Shown here: positions 16,469 through 25,378 of the stretch, one piece after another | Layout of the letters: each line of letters begins with the position of its first letter | Numbering within the stretch: position 1 is the stretch's first letter | From: G963666535 sp963666535 | Lineage (GTDB): Bacteria; Bacillota; Clostridia; Oscillospirales; Oscillospiraceae | DNA: 64,000 bases | Assembly (NCBI GenBank): GCA_963666535.1 | Contig: OY762913.1 | Coordinates: forward strand, 2,976,001 to 3,040,000 | Direction of reading: 5' to 3' | Notes under the pieces: model-generated | Told to the model about the DNA's origin: nothing | The model's database searches: none | The model's input: the letters and a program-made list of their open reading frames with translations, nothing else | Made by a program: the position numbers and the translations under genes

Positions 16469-17140
16469 TCACTCCACCATGTAGCCGACGCCCTTTTTTG
16501 TGGCGATCAGCTCCTCAATGCCGATGCCGGCAAGCCGTTTCCGCAGTCTTGTAATGTTTACGGTCAGCGTGTTCTCGTCCACGAAACAGTCGGTTTCCCA
16601 CAGGTGCTTCATCAGTTTTTGTCGGCTGACCACCTTCCCCCTGCTTTCAAAAAGCGTCTGAAGGATTCGGAACTCGTTTCGGCTGAGTTCCATCCTGCTC
16701 CCCTGGTAAGTAATGGTGGTATCCGCCAGATTCAAAATGACGCCCTTGTACTCCAACAGATCACCGCCCGGCGTGAAATCATAGGTTCGGCGCATCAGTG
16801 CCTGCACTTTCGCCGCCAGCACCGTCAAGTCAAAGGGCTTGGCAAGGAAGTCGTCGCCGCCCATGTTGACGGCCATGACGATATTCATATTGTCCGAGGC
16901 GGACGAAATGAATATAATCGGAACCTGTGACAGCCTGCGGATCTCACCACACCAATGATAGCCGTTGAAATACGGCAGGGATATATCCATCAGCACGAGC
17001 TGGGGGTTTTCGGCCGCAAACTGCGCCGTGACAGCTCTGAAATCTTCCACGCAGACACAGCGGAAGCCCCAACTCTCCAAATGCCTGCTCATGGCCTTTG
17101 CAATGGTCATGTCATCCTCTACGATCAGTATTTTGTGCAT
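16469..17140 (-). CDS. BceR-type OmpR-family response regulator
   Basis: 223 residues. The receiver domain has D9/D10, phosphoacceptor D52 in LVLMDISLP and K in FLAKPFD. The C-terminal winged helix (about 125-223) includes ELSRNEFRILQTLFE and ENTLTVNITRLRKRL. Start ATG 17140 is preferred because GAGGTGA lies eight bases before it, overlapping the alternative GTG 17152. It should activate the bceAB promoter downstream. Confidence 0.93.
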   Translation of the reverse strand: MHKILIVEDDMTIAKAMSRHLESWGFRCVCVEDFRAVTAQFAAENPQLVLMDISLPYFNGYHWCGEIRRLSQVPIIFISSASDNMNIVMAVNMGGDDFLAKPFDLTVLAAKVQALMRRTYDFTPGGDLLEYKGVILNLADTTITYQGSRMELSRNEFRILQTLFESRGKVVSRQKLMKHLWETDCFVDENTLTVNITRLRKRLAGIGIEELIATKKGVGYMVE

Positions 17141-17201
17141 ATCAAACGTCACCTCACTGGGCCGGATAGACCACCGACCTCTGTTGTATTCTTTTCACCA
17201 T

Positions 17202-17633
17202 TCACATCTGCTTCTCATACTTACAGCGGTAATACACGCCACAGCCCACAACAAACAAGTAGCTGAACACCAAAAGCAGCACCACGGTCATATCGGTGCC
17301 CATCAACGCGAAAGCCAGCATCAGCGCACCGAAAACGGGAATCATGATGTCGTAAGCCTTCGCTTTGGCCCGACCAACAATGGCCACGTTGCGTTCATCG
17401 TTTTTTTCAATTTCGATCTGCTTTACAAGGTCGGGGCTGTTTTTCATGGCGCGCCTGCTGATCAGGTCTCCCGTGCCGTGTCCGAACACGCCGCAGCCCA
17501 CTCCCACGCAGACATAAGGCAGCGTCCGCATAAAGCCCTGGGGGTCGTCCCCTGCTTTTATCATGTACAGGCCCACACCAAGCAATACCAGTCCAACGCC
17601 GGTCAGCACATAAGCTAACGTGTTCTGTTTCAT
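17202..17633 (-). CDS. Membrane protein paired with Xre regulator
   Basis: 143 residues with about four membrane helices (7-27, 38-56, 92-110, 115-132). The cytoplasmic middle has EIEKNDERNVAIVGRAKAKAYD, a pattern found in a family of clostridial membrane proteins always next to a small HTH gene (DUF6442-like by memory). Its start overlaps the stop of the Xre gene (ATGA at 17630-17633), so it is translationally coupled. Function unknown. Confidence 0.75.
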   Translation of the reverse strand: MKQNTLAYVLTGVGLVLLGVGLYMIKAGDDPQGFMRTLPYVCVGVGCGVFGHGTGDLISRRAMKNSPDLVKQIEIEKNDERNVAIVGRAKAKAYDIMIPVFGALMLAFALMGTDMTVVLLLVFSYLFVVGCGVYYRCKYEKQM

Positions 17634-17836
17634 GTTTCTTCGTCCTCCTCGTAGATAAAAAGTTCCTCAATGCTCATATTAAAAAATTTAGCCAGCCTGA
17701 ATGCCAACGTGATGGAGGGATTGTACCGCCCATTTTCCAACGAGCCGATGGTCTGGCGCGACACCGCCAGAGCGACCGCCAGCTCCTCTTGCTTTATGCC
17801 GCGCTCTTTCCGTATTTCTTCTAATCGGTTCTTCAT
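17630..17836 (-). CDS. Xre-family HTH regulator, 68 residues
   Basis: Residues 4-58 hold the HTH with KQEELAVALAVSRQTIGSLE and the following NPSITLAFRLAKFF; the tail is acidic (YEEDEET). GAGGGATGAG precedes ATG 17836. It likely represses its own promoter, where two 13-bp inverted half-operators flank the core. Confidence 0.92.
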   Translation of the reverse strand: MKNRLEEIRKERGIKQEELAVALAVSRQTIGSLENGRYNPSITLAFRLAKFFNMSIEELFIYEEDEET

Positions 17837-17852
17837 CTCATCCCTCCATTAC

Positions 17853-17914
17853 GGAAAGTTTGCTTTCCATAACGGAGTATAGCACATTCCCGCGAAATGT
17901 CAAGCAAACTTTCC
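17853..17914 (-). promoter_or_regulatory. Xre autoregulatory promoter with paired operators
   Basis: On the minus strand TTGACA (17898-17903), a 16-base spacer, and TATACT (17876-17881). GGAAAGTTTGCTT at 17853-17865 and its exact complement AAGCAAACTTTCC at 17902-17914 flank the promoter; the first is also part of the dyad GGAAAG-tttg-CTTTCC. Confidence 0.8.
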
Positions 17915-18134
17915 ATATTTTCAGATGTTAGCCAGCAAAATGGTGTCGCTGCTGGATTTCATTTCCCCTATCCGCCCTTTTCCAGCTCTGTTTTTGTCCG
18001 CTTTAAACGGCATGAGAATGTCCCTTGAAACAACTTGCTTGCAAGGGGTTTTTTATAAGGTTCGTCCATAGAGCGCAATGCGCGGTGCACCTCCAGCGTA
18101 TTTTTTAATGTGTTTGGTTGCAACACATTGATCA

Positions 18135-18170
18135 AAAATAGCAGCGTGTCATCTGACACGCTGCTATTTT
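18135..18170. terminator. 16-bp hairpin after the malY-like gene
   Basis: AAAATAGCAGCGTGTC pairs perfectly with its complement over ATCT. It stands 34 bases after the stop of the minus-strand lyase gene. Confidence 0.85.
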
Positions 18171-18203
18171 TAGTCTCTGTCTCCATTTTTCAATCTAAAC
18201 GTC

Positions 18204-19394
18204 TCAGGTTAAGTACTTTTTCAGCGTCGCTGTGAGTCTTTGCAGCGCAGCATTGATATATTCTGTGGGACAGGCTAGGTTCCAGCGTTCATAGCCAGCT
18301 CCCTGCTCCCCAAAAACAAACCCTTCGTCAAAAAACAAGTGCGCCTCTTCCTTCAAAATCCTCGCCAGCTCATGGCAATCCATTCCCAAGCCGTTAAAGT
18401 CCATCCACAGCAGATAGGTTCCCTCCAGGCGGAACACCTTGATTTTCGGAAATTCCGTTTTTAAGAACTCCGTGACGATTTGCCGGTTGGTGTCAATGAT
18501 ACAAATTACCTGATTGAGCCATTCTTCGCAGTTTTCATAAGCCAGACGGCATGCCTCCATGCCCAGAATATTACACTTCGGATTGCCCTCCGTCGTGCAG
18601 ACCTCGTTCCAGTAAGCTTCCCGAATCTTTTGATTTGGGATCACAAGATTGGATGTCTGAAGCCCCGCCAGATTAAACGTCTTGCTGGGGGCTGTGCAGG
18701 TAATAGAATTTTGTGCAAATTCTTCGCAAATAGATGCCAAAACGGTGTGATGGTAACCGGGCATAATCAGGTCGTTATGGATTTCGTCGGAAACGATCAA
18801 AACGTTGTTCTCAAGGCAAATACGTCCGATCTTCTTGAGTTCTTCTTCGGTCCAGACACGTCCTGTTGGGTTATGAGGACTGCAAAGAATCAAAAGCTTA
18901 GTATTTCCATCCCGCGCCTTCTGCTCAAAATCATCAAAGTCAATCTCATAATGGTCACCGCGAACCACCAGTCTGTTTTCCACCAAAACGCGATGATTGC
19001 GTTTAATGGCGTAGTACATGGGATAGTAGACCGGAGTCATGAGCATGACACCCTCGCCCTCTTTGGAAAATGCCTTGACCGCCGTAAAGAATGCGCTGAT
19101 GACCCCAGGGCTATCCTTTAACCATTCCGTCTCGATGCTCCAGTTGTGGCGACGCAGCAGCCAGCTTTGAACTGCGTTCAAATACGCTTCGGTTGGCTGC
19201 GCGTATCCCAGAATGGAATGATCTAAAAAGCTTTTTAAGCCTTCCACCACTTCGGGCGGGTTGAGAAACTCCATATCCGCAACGGAAAACGGGATCACGT
19301 CACCTCCCACGTTGGCTGTATGGGTCATTTCATCCCACTTCATACTTCCGGTCCCGTAGCGCTTCCTAACCGTTTCAAAATCATACTGTTTCAT
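18204..19394 (-). CDS. MalY/PatB-type PLP-dependent C-S lyase or aminotransferase
   Basis: 396 residues of fold-type I aminotransferase class I/II. The N-terminus (FETVRKRYGTGSMKWDEM and IPFSVADMEFLNPPEV) is diagnostic for the MalY/PatB branch, which cleaves cystathionine and other cysteine thioethers. NPTGRVWTEEEL and VSDEIHNDLIMPG carry the PLP-contacting Asn and Asp; the Schiff-base lysine is in APSKTFNLAGL. ATG 19394 has GTGGAG before it. It follows the NhaC-type antiporter on the same strand, suggesting that the transported solute is an amino acid or its breakdown product. A purely transaminating role is possible. Confidence 0.88.
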   Translation of the reverse strand: MKQYDFETVRKRYGTGSMKWDEMTHTANVGGDVIPFSVADMEFLNPPEVVEGLKSFLDHSILGYAQPTEAYLNAVQSWLLRRHNWSIETEWLKDSPGVISAFFTAVKAFSKEGEGVMLMTPVYYPMYYAIKRNHRVLVENRLVVRGDHYEIDFDDFEQKARDGNTKLLILCSPHNPTGRVWTEEELKKIGRICLENNVLIVSDEIHNDLIMPGYHHTVLASICEEFAQNSITCTAPSKTFNLAGLQTSNLVIPNQKIREAYWNEVCTTEGNPKCNILGMEACRLAYENCEEWLNQVICIIDTNRQIVTEFLKTEFPKIKVFRLEGTYLLWMDFNGLGMDCHELARILKEEAHLFFDEGFVFGEQGAGYERWNLACPTEYINAALQRLTATLKKYLT

Positions 19395-19565
19395 TCTAAT
19401 CTCCACTATCAACTTTTTTATCCCAGGATGCAATGGCTTTCGTTTCCATCCTTACATCCTGTGGGCGGCGCAAACCCTCCATGGCCGAACGCACCGGATA
19501 TCCATCCTACTTGCAACATGTGTATGGCTATTCTCGAACAGCGACCCCATGCCGCAGTAAGCCGC

Positions 19566-20987
19566 TTAATATTGGACGCTCTCCACAACAATGCCGTCTG
19601 CGGCCAGCTCCTCGTCAGTTTCATGTTTCCGTCCCCATCCGGACAGGATGGCGAACCAGTAAACAACCACCAGCGCCATACTGTGAAAGTTGTATCCAAC
19701 AAATTCAATGGCGTTAAATCCCTCTGCAACCACGCCGGCAGCGATCGCCAGCGCAGCCAGATTCAGACATCCGGCGTTCGTGGGCACCAGATAGCCAACG
19801 CCGCATCCAAGCCCGTCTAAGAAGTTTGCTGCGCGCGCGCGGTCGATTTTAAATGGGCGAAGCAGACTGCGGATGATCGGACCACAGAATGTAATGGCAG
19901 ACGTACCGCTGCTGATCGCAACACTCATCACGCTGACCATAAGACCGGAGGCAACTTCCGCCGAACGGTCAGACTTGGCAAATTTCATCATTGATTTCAA
20001 AATGGCGTTCAACACGCCGGCCTCGCGAATCAGGCTGACCACAATAAAGATGAATAGGATGAAGAGGATAGAGCTGAGCATACCGTCAAACGCAGAGGCA
20101 ATCAGGCCGTCTTTGGCAACCAGCGTCGCGAAATCCAGATATCCGAACGCAAAAAGCATGATGATTCCAACAATCTCAGAGATCAGAAGCGCGGTAAAAA
20201 GGTTTGCCTTTCTAAGCATCAAAATGATCACGATAACGGGGATGACAAGAAAGACCAGACTGGAGGCATAGGTTGCATCAGCCGCGGCGGCCTGCACCTC
20301 TACCGGCGTGACGGTACTCATGCCCACCACAATAAATGCCACCGCGGAGGCGGCGCCCGCGACAAGTGAATATTTCAGCCGCGATTTCACAACGCGAATC
20401 ACGCTGACCTCCTGTGTCAACGAGGAGGCGATCGTTGTGTCAGAAATAGGGGCCAAATTATCCCCGAAAGCACAGCCTGATAAAATTGCACCGCATATCA
20501 AGGCGACATTATTCCCCATAGCGACCGCTAATGGAATCATGACAGGAGCGGCTGTATTCATGCTCCCGGCAGCGCTGCCCGTCGCACTGGAAAGCACCAC
20601 GCACACTAAAAAGCAAAGCAGCGGCATGAGTCCCGGGGACAGGTTTACTTGTGTGGTCAGCCACAAGAGTGAGGAGACCAGATGTGAGGCGGAAAGAATC
20701 TTTGCCATAATACCGGCGAGGAGGAAACACGCAAGCATAAAGGCAAAAATCCTATCTCGTATGCCCTCAATAAGCGCCGTCTGGAACCTTTGCTTGTCTT
20801 TATAGACCAGGAACCCGGTCATCACTGCCGCGTATCCGGCAGTCCAGAAATTTTTTGTCGAACGCAAACCAAACGCCGCAAGAATCAGCATGACCGCTAC
20901 CATGACAACGAGGGGTAACACACCTCCGAAGAGGCCGCCATAAGTTTGTGCAAAAGTCTTATCTTCTTGTTGTTTGTTGGGTGACAT
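19566..20987 (-). CDS. NhaC-family Na+/H+ or amino-acid antiporter
   Basis: 473 residues with about 11-12 membrane helices. Family signatures include GSAAGSMNTAAPVMIPLA and CAFGDNLAPISDTTIASS, the latter being the characteristic NhaC/MleN/YvsH motif. ATG 20987 is chosen since GAAGGGAG is seven bases upstream. Members exchange Na+ or H+ and sometimes organic anions (malate/lactate, lysine); the lyase gene downstream favours a sulphur amino acid or related substrate. The promoter carries a probable MarR operator. Confidence 0.85.
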   Translation of the reverse strand: MSPNKQQEDKTFAQTYGGLFGGVLPLVVMVAVMLILAAFGLRSTKNFWTAGYAAVMTGFLVYKDKQRFQTALIEGIRDRIFAFMLACFLLAGIMAKILSASHLVSSLLWLTTQVNLSPGLMPLLCFLVCVVLSSATGSAAGSMNTAAPVMIPLAVAMGNNVALICGAILSGCAFGDNLAPISDTTIASSLTQEVSVIRVVKSRLKYSLVAGAASAVAFIVVGMSTVTPVEVQAAAADATYASSLVFLVIPVIVIILMLRKANLFTALLISEIVGIIMLFAFGYLDFATLVAKDGLIASAFDGMLSSILFILFIFIVVSLIREAGVLNAILKSMMKFAKSDRSAEVASGLMVSVMSVAISSGTSAITFCGPIIRSLLRPFKIDRARAANFLDGLGCGVGYLVPTNAGCLNLAALAIAAGVVAEGFNAIEFVGYNFHSMALVVVYWFAILSGWGRKHETDEELAADGIVVESVQY

Positions 20988-21116
20988 ATGCATTCTCCCT
21001 TCACATTCTGTTCTATCACAAAGGCTGTGCGCCGCAGCCGCTGCAAAGAATCAAAGCCGGACGTAACGATGGGGCTGACAGTCTGGACATCAGGAGCATT
21101 CTATGTATCCTTTATG

Positions 21117-21171
21117 GTTTACCAAGTAAACTATCTACGCTGAATATATCATCCATTCCAAAAAAAGTCAA
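21117..21171 (-). promoter_or_regulatory. Antiporter/lyase promoter with dyad operator
   Basis: On the minus strand TTGACT (21166-21171), a 17-base spacer and TATATT (21143-21148). Just downstream lies GTTTAC-ttg-GTAAAC (21117-21131), a perfect dyad suited to the MarR-family protein encoded immediately upstream. Confidence 0.75.
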
Positions 21172-21230
21172 TCCTGACTTATTGACTAACATTACATGCC
21201 GTTTTTTATAAAAATAAACGGACAAAAAAG

Positions 21231-21255
21231 GCAGGATGGCACTTGTCCATCCTGC
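21231..21255 (-). terminator. Terminator of the marR gene
   Basis: GCAGGATGG and CCATCCTGC form a 9-bp stem; on the minus strand CTTTTTTG follows. It lies 24 bases after the stop and separates marR from the antiporter operon. Confidence 0.8.
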
Positions 21256-21278
21256 TTTATGATCCTATTGTGGAAAGG

Positions 21279-21785
21279 TTATTGCCGCAGCTGTCCTTCC
21301 TCAAACTGTTTATCTATAATGCGGTTTCTGGTCGCCAGCACTTTAAAAAAGGCGAGGATTTCGTCTGTGGTACAGTCCTCCAGCATAAGATTGATCATGA
21401 TCAGCATATGCTCACGGTCATAATCGCGGTGGGTTTCACAGGCCCTCTTCCCGTCTTCCGTCAGATACAAGCGGTATGTTCGCCGATTATTGATCTCATT
21501 CACCCGTTTGACGAAACCCTTGCCCTCAAGTTTTGAAATCAGCTTTGAAATGCCGCCTTTTGTTCGGTGTGTATTCCTGGCAAGCTCTGTAGCGGTAATT
21601 CCCTCCTGATCGGAAATAAAGCCTAATGTGTGCGCTTCCACCTCTGTCATCAGATATCCGTTCCCATAATCGCGCGGGATCGAGGAGTATTCTGCCAAAA
21701 GATATTGATTGCGAAAAATAAGATCGGCTTTTTCGTTTAGATCTCCCAAAACGGTCATTATGCTGCGCTCTTTTTCTGTAGCCAT
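21279..21785 (-). CDS. MarR-family transcriptional regulator
   Basis: 168 residues. The winged helix includes HTLGFISDQEGITATELARN, KGGISKLISKLEGKGFVKR and NRRTYRLYLTEDGKRACE, a typical MarR helix and wing. N- and C-terminal helices would form the dimer. The dyad GTTTACTTGGTAAAC in the antiporter promoter is the likely target; the inducer is unknown. Confidence 0.9.
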   Translation of the reverse strand: MATEKERSIMTVLGDLNEKADLIFRNQYLLAEYSSIPRDYGNGYLMTEVEAHTLGFISDQEGITATELARNTHRTKGGISKLISKLEGKGFVKRVNEINNRRTYRLYLTEDGKRACETHRDYDREHMLIMINLMLEDCTTDEILAFFKVLATRNRIIDKQFEEGQLRQ

Positions 21786-21860
21786 AGTTTTCCCCCATAT
21801 GACAAACTTCAGTACCAGCAGAGGAGGTGTTTAGGTCATATCCATAACATCGGTCTGTGT

Positions 21861-21953
21861 GCAAAAGCAGTTATTATATGCGCATAGGGTCACTTTGTGC
21901 CCATGCGCTAGGATTTCAGCCACGGTGCGGGACGCGCCGACGGCATATTATAA
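21861..21953 (+). repeat. Structured 93-bp repeat, copy A
   Basis: About 86 of 93 bases are identical to copy B at 27544-27636. It can fold into an outer stem (TTATTATATGC with GCATATTATAA) enclosing two hairpins: GCGCAT/ATGCGC extended by GGG-CAC/GTG-CCC, and CGGTGCG-GGA-CGCGCCG. No gene follows closely on the plus strand. The MarR gene starts 75 bases to the left on the other strand. Confidence 0.65.
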
Positions 21954-22070
21954 TCGTAACACATTTTAGTTGGCTTGGGAAGTGTCCTGTTCGAATCCTC
22001 CGCCTGCGTATCACGCGGGAACCATTCTCCACATCTTGTAAGTTTGGAATAGTAACAGACCTAAAAATGA

Positions 22071-22100
22071 CGGGAAAGCCCGCAAATGCGGGCTTTCCCG
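22071..22100 (-). terminator. 13-bp hairpin after the 83-residue gene
   Basis: CGGGAAAGCCCGC pairs perfectly with its complement over AAAT; on the minus strand TCATTTTTA follows. Confidence 0.85.
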
Positions 22101-22135
22101 TGGGAATAATTCACAATTGATTGCATCCTTTTGGC

Positions 22136-22387
22136 TCAGGAGTCAGCGCCCTGCAAAAAGTCCATAATTTCAGCGGTTGTCATCATAAAGCCGCCCTCCG
22201 TATAGGCGACATCTTCTTCCGGCCTTTGTGCAGCCTGATACCCTTGGGGATACGCTTTTTGCAAATTGCGTTTGGAAGGGACTGTTCCTTCGTCGGCGTT
22301 TGGGTGTGCGGCTTCCGTCCGTGGAATTTCAGCTGCCGCTTCCATCTTTCGCTTATCCTGTTTTTCACTTATCTCCTTTTTCCGCAT
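22136..22387 (-). CDS. Small hydrophilic hypothetical protein
   Basis: 83 residues starting MRKKEISEKQDKRKMEAAAE and ending MMTTAEIMDFLQGADS. AAGGAGGG five bases before ATG 22387 and a terminator after the stop support a true gene. The N-terminal half is charged and disordered; the last 30 residues could form two short helices. I do not recognise a family. Confidence 0.6.
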   Translation of the reverse strand: MRKKEISEKQDKRKMEAAAEIPRTEAAHPNADEGTVPSKRNLQKAYPQGYQAAQRPEEDVAYTEGGFMMTTAEIMDFLQGADS

Positions 22388-22661
22388 TTTAACCCTCCTT
22401 TTCAAATTTGCGTGTCTACTTATTATGCAATGCAACCGTGATTATTATGCAATTTAAGGCGTTAGAATGGAGCCATAGTAAATTTAGCTCAGTCAGCATA
22501 AATCAATCAAGTATGCGAAAAGAAAAGCCCTTTGTTTTGAGGGAATGCAGGGCTTTGCTTCTCAATCGGTTTTACAACTTCTGTTACTTCGTAATTCAAC
22601 TAGTTCTTGCAAATTGTGGCGCAACACAAACCATTCAGGGAGAAGCTGCTGTGTACCGCGT

Positions 22662-23867
22662 TTAGTCAATGGTGATCTTCCTCGACAGAAAAAAGTTCGC
22701 TGCGGCAAAAACAGCGTCCACCATAAATATGTATTTGTACCCGTCCGCACCGGTTGCGGCCCATACCAGACCCCCCAGTGCGGGTACGGTCATCGCAACT
22801 AAATGGTCAAGACTGATCCCCGTGGAAAGCGTGGGAGAAACATCCTCAGGGCACACCGCTATCTTCTTGACGTATGTCGAGCGGGCCATTTCCACCACGC
22901 TCATCGAACTGTCGATGATATAACAGACTATCATGAATCCCATGGCAATGTTCGTCGAAAGAAAATCGCCCGAGAAGGTGTACCCAAAGCAGATCACGAA
23001 GAGTATGACTGCCTCACAGGAAAGGACAAAGCGTTCCCCAAGATGATCGATTGCCCAGCCCACCATCGTGCGGGTACCGATACTGACAAGGGAAATCACC
23101 ACTCCGAATATGGCGAAAACTGGCGCGTCGAGCTGATAAACCTGAATGAGCACCCACGGCGCAAACGTCAGGAAAATCTGTTTTCTGCCACCGTTTACAA
23201 GGCTGAGCGCATAAAAAAGCGTGTATTTTTTTCGAAAAACGAATTTCGGTCTTTTTCGTTTCGCCCTGCTTTTCTTCATCATGCCCAAGGTGACGGCGGC
23301 AAAGGCATACAGAACCGCACACATTACAAATGCCAAGTTATAACTCATGCTAAAAAATCTGAAGCCGGCCCATACGACAACGTATCCGACTATGGTCGCG
23401 GCGAGCATATAGGCACTGTAGAGCCCCAGCCTTGCCCCGTAATTTTCAGATTTGGAAAGTGTCATTCCTATCGACGGGCTGACTGGCATATAGAGATGCT
23501 GTCCAAGGCTAAAAATTACGAGCCAGACGATCATCGCCCCGAAGCTCTGCGTAAAAACCCCAAGCCCCGCCAGTCCAACCGCGCACGAGCACATCGCCAG
23601 GACAGCGATCCTTATGTCACCGAGAAATGCCAGTAGGCCCAGTACAATCATGATCAAAGCGCCCGGGATCTCCCGCGGGAACTCCAGGGCGCCGCGTAGC
23701 CCTTCGGTCAACTGATAGGCGTCGTTCAAATAATTGTTGAATATTGTATTGTAAATGCCGGTGGCCGCTCCAATGAAAATGCCGGCAAGCACATAGAGAG
23801 AGAAATCGCGTTCTTCCTTGAACGAGCGCTTCATGCTGCTGATCCTGTTGACGAGTTGTTTTTCCAA
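22662..23867 (-). CDS. MFS transporter
   Basis: About 401 residues and 12 membrane helices. The first helix starts LYVLAGIFIGAATGIYNTIF; the loop between helices 2 and 3 is shortened (FLGDIRIAVLAM), and the central basic loop KKSRAKRKRPKF divides two six-helix halves. TTG 23867 is proposed as start because GAGGG lies seven bases upstream; ATG 23834 is the alternative. The open frame extends to 24086 but that part overlaps a transposase remnant. The substrate cannot be read from the sequence. Confidence 0.8.
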   Translation of the reverse strand: MEKQLVNRISSMKRSFKEERDFSLYVLAGIFIGAATGIYNTIFNNYLNDAYQLTEGLRGALEFPREIPGALIMIVLGLLAFLGDIRIAVLAMCSCAVGLAGLGVFTQSFGAMIVWLVIFSLGQHLYMPVSPSIGMTLSKSENYGARLGLYSAYMLAATIVGYVVVWAGFRFFSMSYNLAFVMCAVLYAFAAVTLGMMKKSRAKRKRPKFVFRKKYTLFYALSLVNGGRKQIFLTFAPWVLIQVYQLDAPVFAIFGVVISLVSIGTRTMVGWAIDHLGERFVLSCEAVILFVICFGYTFSGDFLSTNIAMGFMIVCYIIDSSMSVVEMARSTYVKKIAVCPEDVSPTLSTGISLDHLVAMTVPALGGLVWAATGADGYKYIFMVDAVFAAANFFLSRKITID

Positions 23868-23958
23868 TGTATTGCCCTCGGTGTAAATTTTTGAATTTTT
23901 TCTGCTGCTAAACCAGCAATATTTATTAATTATATAGAATTTTGATACGAAAGTCAAT

Positions 23959-24090
23959 TTAAACCGAGCTTTCCCGTTGACAAAGCTGTTCAATGATAGC
24001 AGTCTCGAAATCGACATGCTTAAATTTTGGTGCCTTGCGTGCAACGTCGCTGGCGATGAGGTTGCGTTCGTATGCGGCAGGAACATACTC
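23959..24090 (-). pseudogene. Remnant of an IS256-type transposase
   Basis: The minus strand reads PAAYERNLIASDVARKAPKF followed by KHVDFETAIIEQLCQRESSV and a stop. F-E-T-A-I-I-E and R-R-E-S-S-V-like text occurs in the middle of some clostridial IS256-family transposases. Only about 40 codons remain, with no ends visible. This is a different element from the complete copy at 3.1 kb. Confidence 0.45.
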
Positions 24091-24128
24091 CCTGGCGACC
24101 CTTTAACCCCTCGTATTGTACTCTATGC

Positions 24129-24134
24129 TATAAT
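24129..24134 (+). promoter_or_regulatory. Probable -10 box for the radical SAM gene
   Basis: A perfect TATAAT 32 bases before the start codon. The -35 region is weak; no clear TTGACA is seen. Confidence 0.5.
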
Positions 24135-24165
24135 ACATAATAAAAGCCAGAAAAGGAGTATTTCT

Positions 24166-25035
24166 ATGAGGTATGCAGGAGCCGTGTATAGGCCGCCAAG
24201 TGAGGCAGGAAGCCTGATTGTGCAGGTTACAATCGGCTGTGCCCATAATCGTTGTCGGTTTTGTACGATGTATAAAGACAAAACGTTTCAAATCCGAAGC
24301 ATAGACGAGATCAAACAGGATTTTTATGAAGCCCATGAACGTTATGGCGATCAAATAGAAAAAGTCTTTTTAGCGGATGGAGATGCTTTGGTGCTGCGGA
24401 CAAAAATGCTAAAAGAGCTGCTTGTTTTTATCCGCGATCTATTCCCCCAAGTAAGGACCATTACGGCTTATGGCACCCCAAAGGATATTTTGAACCACGC
24501 ATTGGAAGATCTGAAAACACTTCAGAAGGAAGGCCTTTCCATGGTCTATATGGGAGCGGAATCGGGGGACAGCCAGGTTTTACTCTCTATGGAAAAAGGG
24601 GTGACAAGAGAGGAAATCATAGAAGCTGGACAAAAGCTGAAAGCAGCAAGGATTAAAACTTCTATGACATTAATATCCGGTCTGGGTGGAAAAGAAAGGT
24701 TGAAAGAACACGCGCTCGGTTCCGCAGATTTGATCAGCCAGATCCAGCCGGACTATGTTGCATTTTTAACGCTGATGTTGGATCAAGCTTCGCCCATCTC
24801 CCAGGATATCCGAGAAGGAAAATTTGAGCGATTGAACCCAGAAGAAATTGTAACTGAAATGGAACTGTTCTTAACCCATGTGGATTCCGATGGCACCATT
24901 TTCCGGGCAAATCATGCTTCCAATTACATGATGCTCAAAGGTACCTTAAATCGTGACATTGCTGATCTTTTGCATAAGATAAAAACCATAAAAGAGGAAA
25001 GGGAGTTTCGTCGTGAAACGTGGCGGCGCCTATAA
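24166..25035 (+). CDS. Radical SAM protein with C-x4-C-x2-C cluster motif
   Basis: 289 residues. The cluster motif reads GCAHNRCRFCTMYK, spacing C-x4-C-x2-C rather than the classical CxxxCxxC. It is followed by IEKVFLADGDALVL, ITAYGTPKDIL, LSMVYMGAESGDSQVL and MTLISGLGGKERL, which match COG1032-type radical SAM proteins related to coproporphyrinogen and YgiQ families but without a cobalamin domain. AAAGGAG stands seven bases before ATG 24166, so the open frame upstream is not used. The reaction is unknown. Confidence 0.85.
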   Translation: MRYAGAVYRPPSEAGSLIVQVTIGCAHNRCRFCTMYKDKTFQIRSIDEIKQDFYEAHERYGDQIEKVFLADGDALVLRTKMLKELLVFIRDLFPQVRTITAYGTPKDILNHALEDLKTLQKEGLSMVYMGAESGDSQVLLSMEKGVTREEIIEAGQKLKAARIKTSMTLISGLGGKERLKEHALGSADLISQIQPDYVAFLTLMLDQASPISQDIREGKFERLNPEEIVTEMELFLTHVDSDGTIFRANHASNYMMLKGTLNRDIADLLHKIKTIKEEREFRRETWRRL

Positions 25036-25127
25036 AATTTGTGGAGGGACGCAGAATCTCCAGCCGACAGGCCTCCCTCGGAATTGCACGTTCGATCCGC
25101 GTGCTTGACATCGCCTGCAACACATAG

Positions 25128-25161
25128 AAAATCCACGATACACAATTGTATCGTGGATTTT
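25128..25161. terminator. 14-bp hairpin after the radical SAM gene
   Basis: AAAATCCACGATAC pairs with its complement across ACAATT and is followed by T residues. The rest of the 340-base gap up to 25378 shows no gene. Confidence 0.8.
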
Positions 25162-25378
25162 TGCACCGGAATCCCGGCGCTTTCAAAATCGCCCTATTCG
25201 CCCTCCATGTCGTATTCACTGCAGCAACATGCTTTTATGGTCCAAATCGTTTCCAGGAAATGTTTCCCACATTGTTTTCAACAGACATCTATCATGAATT
25301 GCCATTTTTCATCGACATATAGTTTATGTAGCTGACTGCACGTTCGAGCTGAAGCGGCGAGAGAGGGTGGAAAAATCC

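Noticed and set aside
17968..18186. 72-codon minus-strand frame between the Xre and malY-like genes
   Set aside because: Its first part is the terminator hairpin at 18135-18170, no ribosome site is present and the text has no known family.
21974..22020. GTTCGAATCC near 21990 looking like a tRNA T-loop
   Set aside because: The bases on both sides do not form the T-stem and no anticodon or acceptor arms can be built, so neither a tRNA nor a clear tRNA-derived att site is supported.
23977..24165. Longer N-terminus for the radical SAM protein at 24166
   Set aside because: The upstream 63 codons overlap the transposase remnant on the other strand and lack a ribosome site, whereas AAAGGAG fits ATG 24166.
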